From: Chlamydiota bacterium | GTDB taxonomy: Bacteria; Chlamydiota; Chlamydiia; Chlamydiales; Rhabdochlamydiaceae | Assembly (NCBI GenBank): GCA_023265495.1 | Contig: JAHFTP010000033.1 | Coordinates: 1 to 12,285 of the forward strand | Direction: 5' to 3' | Length of the DNA: 12,285 nt | In this document: positions 6,963-12,285 of the stretch, piece by piece | How the letters are laid out: each line of letters begins with the position of its first letter | Numbering within the stretch: position 1 is the first letter of the stretch | Translations under genes and position numbers: made by a program | Notes under the pieces: model-generated | What the model saw: only the letters and a program-made list of their open reading frames with translations | The model's database searches: none | Told to the model about the DNA's origin: nothing

Positions 6963-8024
6963 ATGAAAAAACTCATCCTTTCTCTTACAACACTTACCAT
7001 TTTTTCTTCTGCACTCTCTTTTGCAGAGTATTCTTCTTTACCCACACAGGAGCAATCACAAAAACTCGTGGTCCACAACCGGATCCTAGCTAAAGTCAAT
7101 GACAAAACCATCTCTGTGCTTGATGTCATGAAAAAAATGGACATCTATTTAAATCGTTACTATCCGGATTTAGCCGATTCTCCAGCTGCCAGACATCAGT
7201 ATTATACAAGCCAATGGAAAGAAGTACTTTCTCAAATGATCGACAATGAACTTATGATGGCGGATGCAGAAAAATTAGAACTGAAAGTATCAGATGCTGA
7301 AGTGAGAGAGACTGTGATTGACCGCTTCGGCCCTAATATCATGTCTACATTAGATAAAATCGGGCTCACCTACGAGGAAGCAAGGTCCATGATCCACTCT
7401 GAACTTATCGTTCAGAAAATGACGTGGTATCGCATCCATTCCAAAGCGCTACAAAATGTGAACCCTCAAGACATCAAAATCGCTTATCAAGAATATGTGA
7501 AAAAGAATCCTCCTCAAGAAAAATGGCAATATCAAGTACTATCTATCAGGACAAAAGAGGAAAAAATAGGCGAAGAGCTCTCCAAGAAAGCTCACGCAAG
7601 GTTAGATGAACTACATTGCCCACTGGCTGATGTAGTAGAGAACATCAAAGGAGAAGTGGGGGACAATCCGGACGTCACTATTACCGTTTCTGAAGAATAT
7701 AATGTGGATGAAAAAAGCTTGGCCGACTCCCACAAAACAGCACTAACACAGATGGTGATTAATTCGATTAGCGCGCCGGTCCGTCAGCTCAGTCGCTTTG
7801 ATCAAAGTGTTGTCTATCGCATATTCCACCTAAAAAATCACACAAAGGTAAATCCCCCTTCTTTTGCACAAGTTGCGGACAAACTAAAAGATGAGCTCTT
7901 ACAAAAAGCCGTATCAAAAGAATCGGAAACATACATCACTAAAATCAGAGAAAAATTTGGGTATGATTCGAAATCGATGCATGAAAATATTCCTACCGAC
8001 TTTCAGCCCTTTTCCCTGCGATGA
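6963..8024 (+). CDS. SurA-like periplasmic chaperone / parvulin-like protein
   Basis: Probable periplasmic chaperone for outer-membrane proteins, 353 residues. Residues 1-21 are a Sec signal peptide with a predicted cut after SFA-21. Residues 40-185 match the SurA N-terminal domain pattern (ILAKVNDKTISVLDVMKKM, VLSQMIDNELMMADAEKL, then helices to about 180). Residues 186-300 resemble one parvulin-type fold: KWQYQVLSIRT strand, KKAHARLDEL helix, SISAPVRQLSRFDQSVVYRIF strands. Helices that fold back follow (FAQVADKLKDELL, YITKIREKF). Only one such domain fits (E. coli SurA has two), and I cannot see a clear parvulin active site, so isomerase activity is doubtful. The stop overlaps the rsmA start (ATGA, 8021-8024). 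The surA-rsmA association is also found in E. coli (surA-pdxA-rsmA), which supports the assignment. Confidence 0.8.
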   Translation: MKKLILSLTTLTIFSSALSFAEYSSLPTQEQSQKLVVHNRILAKVNDKTISVLDVMKKMDIYLNRYYPDLADSPAARHQYYTSQWKEVLSQMIDNELMMADAEKLELKVSDAEVRETVIDRFGPNIMSTLDKIGLTYEEARSMIHSELIVQKMTWYRIHSKALQNVNPQDIKIAYQEYVKKNPPQEKWQYQVLSIRTKEEKIGEELSKKAHARLDELHCPLADVVENIKGEVGDNPDVTITVSEEYNVDEKSLADSHKTALTQMVINSISAPVRQLSRFDQSVVYRIFHLKNHTKVNPPSFAQVADKLKDELLQKAVSKESETYITKIREKFGYDSKSMHENIPTDFQPFSLR

Positions 8025-8854
8025 AAATAAGTCATTTATCGGAATTGCAAGCCTTTCTTCAAAGTGAAGGGCTGACTCTAAAAAAACACTCTTCGCAAAA
8101 CTTTCTTATCGACAGCAACATTGTTCGCAAGATTGTAAGAGAATCCGAAGTGGCAGCGGGAGACACCGTTATAGAAATCGGCCCGGGAGCTGGGGCTTTA
8201 ACGGAAGGACTTTTAGAAGGGGGCGCTCATGTTATTGCCATAGAAAAAGACCCTCAGTTTGCAGATACGCTCATTCGACTCCAAACGGAAGATCACAGAT
8301 TACAAGTAATCAAAGCAGATATCTTAGAATGCCCTATAGAAGAACTCTTAAGCACCCTAAAGACAAAAGTTAAAGTAGTAGCTAATCTGCCCTATCACAT
8401 TACCACTCCTATCTTAGAGAAGTTTGTGCCACTTCACGACAAGATTTCAACTATGACTCTCATGGTACAAAAGGAAGTAGGGGACAGGTTTGTAGCCAAG
8501 AAAAACACAAAAAGCTACAGCTCTTTCACCATTTTTCTCGAGTACTATTGTGATATGCAGTACTTATTCACCGTGGAACCCAGCTGCTTTCATCCCAAGC
8601 CTTCTGTCCAATCCTGTGTCGTACAATTTTGCTTAAAAAGTCCGACAGTTCCGGTCAATGAAAGCGAGTTCTTTCCCTTTGTGCGCGCAGCCTTTCAGCA
8701 AAGAAGGAAAATGCTTCGCTCTTCCTTAAGAAAGCTATTTACCCCTGCGGAGGTCGTCTCTGCACTGCAGGCCCTCTCTTTTGAGGAGACGGCAAGACCG
8801 GAGCAATTATCTTTAGGGGATTTTATTAATTTATATAAAAAAATCAGACCTTAA
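8021..8854 (+). CDS. rsmA: 16S rRNA (A1518/A1519-N6,N6) dimethyltransferase
   Basis: RsmA (KsgA) dimethylates two adjacent adenines near the 3' end of 16S rRNA during late 30S assembly, using S-adenosylmethionine. It has 277 residues, the usual family size. Visible motifs are SQNFLIDSNIV (25-35), the SAM-binding VIEIGPGAGALTEGLL (50-65), the acidic IEKD (74-77), KADILE (98-103), the catalytic NLPYHITTP (122-130) and the C-terminal FHPKPSVQSCVV and RAAFQQRRKMLRSSL (222-236). The usual Gly before QNFL is Ser here. ATG 8021 overlaps the SurA-like stop and has no Shine-Dalgarno of its own, so translation is probably coupled. The function is very secure. Confidence 0.97.
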   Translation: MKISHLSELQAFLQSEGLTLKKHSSQNFLIDSNIVRKIVRESEVAAGDTVIEIGPGAGALTEGLLEGGAHVIAIEKDPQFADTLIRLQTEDHRLQVIKADILECPIEELLSTLKTKVKVVANLPYHITTPILEKFVPLHDKISTMTLMVQKEVGDRFVAKKNTKSYSSFTIFLEYYCDMQYLFTVEPSCFHPKPSVQSCVVQFCLKSPTVPVNESEFFPFVRAAFQQRRKMLRSSLRKLFTPAEVVSALQALSFEETARPEQLSLGDFINLYKKIRP

Positions 8855-8865
8855 CCCAAGATCTA

Positions 8866-9303
8866 CTATTTATCCACTGAGAGCTTTTTAGTTTTCAAGA
8901 TATTTGGGATCATGATGTATCCTACAACTCCCGGCAGCCGCTTTTGAAAAGTTCCCTCTAAAGGATAAATAACGGGGAAATTGGACCAAGGGTTCATCCA
9001 CGTCTTCTCTGATGTTCTTATTAAATAGTGGCCTGCAGGATACTTCTCACTACGTTTGATATATACGATCACTCCTGGCTTTTTCAAAAATTTTTCATGC
9101 TTTTTTTGATACCAAAAATGTCGGTACTCTTTTTTTCCATTATGCAGAGCATGGATTATATCTCTGCACATATAGCCTTTTGACCAGGCATTTTGTGGTT
9201 TATCAAAAAGTGAAAGGGCTTTTTTATAAGAAATTTCGAGAGCAAAAGCAACACAGGCCACCCCGCACCCCATTCCATGTTCTTGTAATATAAGCTGACT
9301 CAT
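8866..9303 (-). CDS. Small C39-like cysteine peptidase, stand-alone
   Basis: A 145-residue protein resembling the peptidase C39 / papain-like fold. The order of candidate catalytic residues fits: Q7 (oxyanion), C13 in HGMGCGVACVAFAL, H92 in AGHYLIRTS and N104 in MNPW. Family members cut after double-glycine leaders of secreted peptides, but this one has no ABC transporter domain and no signal peptide, so its substrate is unknown. The frame is open up to 9471, which would add 56 residues and overlap the end of dacF. I choose ATG 9303 because AGAGG (9310-9314) lies 6 bases upstream, the overlap disappears, and the conserved Gln-Cys block then begins at residue 7. It follows dacF on the same strand with a 64-base gap, so it may be cotranscribed. 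An inactive pseudo-protease or a different role for the same fold cannot be excluded. Confidence 0.7.
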   Translation of the reverse strand: MSQLILQEHGMGCGVACVAFALEISYKKALSLFDKPQNAWSKGYMCRDIIHALHNGKKEYRHFWYQKKHEKFLKKPGVIVYIKRSEKYPAGHYLIRTSEKTWMNPWSNFPVIYPLEGTFQKRLPGVVGYIMIPNILKTKKLSVDK

Positions 9304-9316
9304 AAAAAACCTCTTT
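9304..9316 (-). promoter_or_regulatory. Ribosome binding site deciding the C39-like start
   Basis: On the minus strand AAAGAGG is followed by six T and then ATG 9303. No comparable site precedes the upstream in-frame starts. This resolves the apparent overlap with dacF. Confidence 0.65.
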
Positions 9317-9367
9317 CGTAAAGTATGGGATACACCATGATACAAACAGTACTGGCATGTGCTCTTG

Positions 9368-10702
9368 CTAAGAATCACGTTTTGGCCCCACCCCCCAATT
9401 CTTCCCATGAGCCTTTTTCTTTCTATGTTGCCTATAGAAGATAGAGCCCAGCAAAATACATCCAAAGCCAAGCCCTATTAACTGCTTATGATGCCGCAGA
9501 ACATTTTGAGTGCTATCTGCTACATCCACAACCACTTGAATAAAGGTTTTCTGGATATCCTTTGCTGCATAGATAGGAAAGCTATTGTAAAAAACACCAT
9601 GTACATCCTTAATTTGCAGCTGGCCCACCTTTTCCCCAGCGATTGTAGGCAGATGAATAGCATCCCATTTTATAGCTGCCTGGAAATCAGCCTCTTCCGA
9701 TGGATAGTACTCCACATAGACATCATTTTGCAAGATGGCTTCCACAGGAGATTTTGCCCCTTTCACCTCCTTAGTAAAATGATGGTATTCTTTTGCAAAG
9801 AGCTTTCTTTGTACTTTCTTTTCATTAAAGCCTGCCTCAAATAAGGCAACGGCTGCTTTGTATCTAGAGGCTTTGTCATCACAATTGAGGGCAACAGCGA
9901 TCAGATTTCTCCCCTCTTTTTCTGCTGCAGCCACCAGTGCCTGGCCGGCAGATACTGTATATCCAGTTTTTACACCAATAGCATAAGGGTAGTAATAAGG
10001 TCCCGACTTTAGAAGACCATTGGTTTGTACCAGTACTGATTCGGGCTGCTTATTCGTAGCAGGCCTTGGACAACTGACCGTTTTCACCACCTGGCGAAAA
10101 AAGACGTTTTTCATACCAACTCTTGCCATTTGTGCTAGATCATAGGCAGTGGTGACATGGGAGGGATCTGGAAGACCGTGCGGGTTCGTAAAGTGGGTAT
10201 GCAAACAGCCGCTTGCTCGTAAAAAGGTATTCATCTCTTCCATAAAATGAGGAACACTGCCCGATACGTATTCTGCAATTACATTCGCTGCATCATTGCC
10301 TGATGAGAGCATAAGTCCGTAAAGCAGATCTCTTAAAGGTAGGATTTCCCCTACTTTTAAGCCAATGTGCGTACCCCCAAATTCCAGCCTATAGGAGGGA
10401 TGCGCTCCACTTGATCTTCTTATCTGCGTACTTACAGCTCCTAGTGCCTCAGCGGAGGCTACGACAGGGCTTTGTAAAAATGAGCCCTTCTTTTCTAAAG
10501 CATAAAGAGCTGTAGCTATTTTAGTTGTACTTGCAGGAAATTGCAGTTGATGGGCATTTTTCTCGTACAAAATAGCACCCGTCTCCGCATTGATAAGAAT
10601 TGCAGCCGGTGCCGGAACATCACATTGCAGTTGTTTTGCTTCAGAGAGAGAAGACAAAAAAAGTAGCGCGCACAACAAAACTACATATAAGCATTTCATC
10701 AT
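9368..10702 (-). CDS. dacF: D-alanyl-D-alanine carboxypeptidase, peptidase S11
   Basis: Low-molecular-weight penicillin-binding protein that removes the terminal D-Ala from peptidoglycan pentapeptides in the periplasm. It has 444 residues. Residues 1-22 are a signal peptide (cut near SEA). The three active-site motifs are present: S58-T-T-K61 in FPASTTKIATALYALE, S134-G-N136 in MLSSGNDAANVIAEY, and K245-T-G247 in IGVKTGYTVSAGQALV. A PBP5-type C-terminal beta domain follows at about 295-390. Residues 407-424 form a true hydrophobic helix followed by a basic tail (RQHRKKK), a membrane anchor in place of the amphipathic helix of E. coli PBP5. It starts with two ATG codons and no clear Shine-Dalgarno. 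The name dacF follows chlamydial usage; dacA would be equivalent. In chlamydiae the enzyme would act on the sparse peptidoglycan used in division. Confidence 0.92.
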   Translation of the reverse strand: MMKCLYVVLLCALLFLSSLSEAKQLQCDVPAPAAILINAETGAILYEKNAHQLQFPASTTKIATALYALEKKGSFLQSPVVASAEALGAVSTQIRRSSGAHPSYRLEFGGTHIGLKVGEILPLRDLLYGLMLSSGNDAANVIAEYVSGSVPHFMEEMNTFLRASGCLHTHFTNPHGLPDPSHVTTAYDLAQMARVGMKNVFFRQVVKTVSCPRPATNKQPESVLVQTNGLLKSGPYYYPYAIGVKTGYTVSAGQALVAAAEKEGRNLIAVALNCDDKASRYKAAVALFEAGFNEKKVQRKLFAKEYHHFTKEVKGAKSPVEAILQNDVYVEYYPSEEADFQAAIKWDAIHLPTIAGEKVGQLQIKDVHGVFYNSFPIYAAKDIQKTFIQVVVDVADSTQNVLRHHKQLIGLGFGCILLGSIFYRQHRKKKAHGKNWGVGPKRDS

Positions 10703-10897
10703 AAAGATGTTATTATTATTTTTTTGTTCAAGATACTAACCTATGGTTTGAAAAAAAACTAGCATTCTTTCTTTTTTACCCAACTTTATCTTTAAAAAAA
10801 AATGAAAACATGATCAATATGAAATTTTTAGCGTCCCTCTTGACAAGGGGGTAGTTTTAGAGCTAAAATCAGGACAGGGCGAAGTTGGGGGAGGAAG
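10703..10897. promoter_or_regulatory. Divergent spacer between dacF and the 142-residue gene
   Basis: AT-rich 195-base region with long A and T runs. The plus side holds a strong promoter for the 142-residue gene (separate entry). On the dacF side only weak -10 candidates such as TAGTAT (minus strand, near 10739-10734) are seen without a matching -35, so dacF's promoter is not assigned. No RNA gene or further coding frame was found. Confidence 0.5.
10840..10869 (+). promoter_or_regulatory. Near-consensus promoter of the 142-residue gene
   Basis: TTGACA (10840-10845, perfect -35) and TAAAAT (10864-10869, 5 of 6) are separated by 18 bases. A start near 10876 would give a leader of about 22 bases, followed by the strong ribosome binding site GGGGGAGGA (10887-10895) and ATG 10898. 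The -35 is embedded in CCCT-7-AGGG (10835-10849), a short inverted repeat that could serve as an operator. It is the best promoter in the window. Confidence 0.65.
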
Positions 10898-11326
10898 ATG
10901 AATCCGATAGAGTTGGAAGAGGCATATAAGGATTTTACGGAGAACTTTTCAAAATGGGTTCCGGATGGAGTTATTCCTGTTGGCATCAAGTTGCTACAGG
11001 AACTAGACTTGCTTGATGGCCATAATTTTGATCATAGTTCCTCTGACGAATTGACCTCTCAATTTCATGTTATCGAAACACCTGACAAAGTCACCCTTTT
11101 CAACGAGCAGTTTGCTATTTGGATTGTCCCTCAAGCAGAATCTGAGACACCGAGTACTATCACCTTGATAGCACTCATCCATCAAAAAAAACCGCATCTA
11201 GAGATCGTGTTTAGCACATCGGGCGTATACAACAGCCCTAGGTATATTTTGAAAGTACTCCATCACTTTTTAAATGAAGTGTTGGATACGGAGGCTGTGA
11301 TTTCTTCTATAGGCAAAAAGAAATGA
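10898..11326 (+). CDS. Conserved-looking 142-residue protein, function unknown
   Basis: I do not recognise this protein. It has 142 residues and no signal peptide or membrane helix, so it is probably cytosolic. The first 40 residues are helical and acidic (IELEEAYKDFTENF, KLLQELDLLDG). The middle has beta strands (KVTLFNEQFAIWIVP 64-78, STITLIALIHQ 86-96, LEIVFSTSG 101-109), and a helix follows (PRYILKVLHHFLNEVLD 114-130), ending in a Lys tail. A small acidic alpha/beta protein with this order could be a secretion chaperone-like or regulatory protein, but there is no motif to prove it. It has its own strong promoter and ribosome binding site, diverges from dacF and converges on the LptE-like gene with only 7 bases between their stop codons. 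From memory, C. trachomatis has a small hypothetical gene next to dacF, which might be the counterpart. Confidence 0.8.
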   Translation: MNPIELEEAYKDFTENFSKWVPDGVIPVGIKLLQELDLLDGHNFDHSSSDELTSQFHVIETPDKVTLFNEQFAIWIVPQAESETPSTITLIALIHQKKPHLEIVFSTSGVYNSPRYILKVLHHFLNEVLDTEAVISSIGKKK

Positions 11327-11333
11327 CAACTTT

Positions 11334-11972
11334 TTAAGATTTTTCTGCCAGATCTTTGTAAACAATTGCCCGAGTAATTTTCTGTGACAAATCATTGTAG
11401 AGAGCGTTGGATGTTGTATCATGAGCTCCTTCTACTGAGTCCAATTGTCCAAGGGAAAAGCGAATAATGGACTCGTTTTTTCCGCCGGGACTGACAAAAC
11501 TCATATCTCGCGGAGATCCGGAATCAAAATAATCGTACTCAGAAAATCCTTTCACTTCAAAAGGCCCTAAAACCAATTCCTCCGTATGCGCGTTATAGAC
11601 CGACACTTGAGCCGTGGCCGTTCTTCGATTTTCGATTCCTATGATATTCCTTTCCCTGCGAGAAACTGTGTTGTCTCTATCGTATTGAAAGCCAATCTTG
11701 TCGTTGACATCTGATAAAAGAATGACTTGCAATAGAAGGTCTCCCCCTTTCTGTACGCATTGATACTTGCCGGATCGAGAAATCATTTCTACTAGGGTGT
11801 TATTCAACAGGCCTGCAGGATCTCCTTGGATATAGGGAATACTCATAGTTAACGCATCATCATCTGAAGAACCATGAGAAGAAAACCGGTACCCACAAGA
11901 AGTGAGTATCCATGGAAAAAGGGCCAAAACAAAAAAATGGCTAATTCGACTCGGCAGCAGTTTTTTGTTCAC
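11334..11972 (-). CDS. LptE-like outer-membrane lipoprotein
   Basis: Probable lipoprotein partner of the LPS-assembly protein LptD at the outer membrane, 212 residues. The N-terminus is a lipoprotein signal: basic start, hydrophobic core, lipobox LTSC with the modified cysteine at 26, followed by GYRF, which matches the C-G-Y start typical of LptE. Short strands and helices follow (ALTMSIPYIQG, NTLVEMISRSGKY, DLLLQVILLSD, ATAQVSVYNA) and then a C-terminal helix (NALYNDLSQKITRAIV), the usual LptE order. The start is GTG 11972; no later start keeps the signal peptide. The first 32 bases overlap the end of the BamD-like gene, so expression is probably coupled. Sequence similarity to LptE is weak beyond the signal region, so the role is an inference from layout and lipobox. 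Confidence 0.7.
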   Translation of the reverse strand: MNKKLLPSRISHFFVLALFPWILTSCGYRFSSHGSSDDDALTMSIPYIQGDPAGLLNNTLVEMISRSGKYQCVQKGGDLLLQVILLSDVNDKIGFQYDRDNTVSRRERNIIGIENRRTATAQVSVYNAHTEELVLGPFEVKGFSEYDYFDSGSPRDMSFVSPGGKNESIIRFSLGQLDSVEGAHDTTSNALYNDLSQKITRAIVYKDLAEKS

Positions 11973-12285
11973 AGTCTTTCTCTGTTTCCTCTTGTTGTGT
12001 TTGGCTCAGCCCTGTTTGCGGTGTAGATGGCTCTTCGCTGCTCACCGTAAGAGAGGGATTGGGAGGAAGAGTGATACCGGAAGGCTCCATCTCCTCGGGA
12101 GCATTCTCAGGAAATTGAACTCCTTTGCCTAATTTTTTCTGCAGTTCGACAAGGCGTTTTCCCGATTTCTGCGCTATTTTTGTCTGAGGATAGTTGGAGA
12201 CGATCTTTGAGTAATAGATCATCGAAGCATGCGCTTTTTTCGTTCTTTCATAAAATTGAGCAGTTTCATAAAGCGCTTCTGCATA
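11941..12285 (-). CDS. BamD-like TPR protein, C-terminal part (cut by window edge)
   Basis: The frame is open to the end of the window, so the gene starts outside. The last 115 residues are visible. The first 45 or so (EALYETAQFYERTKKAHASM, IYYSKIVSNYPQTKIAQKSG) follow the TPR pattern seen at the end of BamD/ComL, the outer-membrane lipoprotein that helps the BAM complex insert beta-barrel proteins. After RLVELQKKLG comes a tail of about 65 residues rich in Pro, Glu, Ser, Thr and Gln, likely disordered and not usual in BamD. It lies upstream of the LptE-like gene, overlapping it by 32 bases. A different TPR protein is possible because the lipobox end is missing. Confidence 0.65.
   Translation of the reverse strand, partial: YAEALYETAQFYERTKKAHASMIYYSKIVSNYPQTKIAQKSGKRLVELQKKLGKGVQFPENAPEEMEPSGITLPPNPSLTVSSEEPSTPQTGLSQTQQEETEKDCEQKTAAESN

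Noticed and set aside
8090..8106. Ser in place of Gly before QNFL in RsmA as a sign of inactivity
   Set aside because: The catalytic NLPY and SAM motifs are intact, and small-residue exchange at this site seems tolerated, so it is noted only in the gene entry.
9304..9471. N-terminal extension of the C39-like gene to 9471
   Set aside because: It overlaps the dacF end, has no ribosome site and shows no conserved pattern; ATG 9303 has a good Shine-Dalgarno.
9488..9844. Plus-strand open frame of 118 codons antisense to dacF
   Set aside because: It is the shadow of the dacF C-terminal domain; Cys/Leu/Ile-rich translation without motifs.

Overview
The window looks like the chromosome of a member of the phylum Chlamydiota, more likely an environmental (amoeba-associated) lineage than the genus Chlamydia. 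This is an inference. The grounds are a moderate G+C content, Gram-negative envelope genes (Lnt, LptE-like and BamD-like lipoproteins, a SurA-like periplasmic protein), a DacF-type D,D-carboxypeptidase, and a very large accessory protein with an effector-like layout. From memory, Chlamydia trachomatis keeps dacF and the Fmu-type methyltransferase close together as well, but I could not check this.

Layout. Positions 1-392 hold a short coding-like stretch with an in-frame stop (possibly a gene remnant), then an AT-rich leader with a (TTAAT)4 repeat. Positions 393-3488 encode a 1031-residue protein with an HD-type motif set and an unassigned C-terminal region; its 5' end carries 8- and 7-base poly-C tracts. 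Convergent to it, 3527-5637 (minus) holds doxX and lnt as a two-gene operon with an ATGA overlap. A compact divergent promoter region with two palindromes (5671-5765) separates them from a plus-strand run: an RsmB/Fmu-type RNA methyltransferase, a SurA-like chaperone and rsmA, the last two also joined by an ATGA overlap. On the minus strand, dacF (9368-10702) is followed by a small C39-like cysteine peptidase (8866-9303). A 195-base divergent spacer with a near-consensus promoter then drives a 142-residue unknown protein (10898-11326). The window closes with a minus-strand pair, a BamD-like TPR protein (cut by the window edge) and an LptE-like lipoprotein, overlapping by 32 bases.

Theme. Apart from the first large gene, the window is mostly envelope biogenesis (lipoprotein maturation, outer-membrane protein and LPS assembly, peptidoglycan trimming) plus two RNA methyltransferases. 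The accessory and most novel-looking material is the 1031-residue HD protein with its repeat-rich 5' region, the stand-alone C39-like peptidase and the 142-residue unknown. No tRNA, rRNA, CRISPR array, intact insertion sequence or convincing intrinsic terminator was seen.
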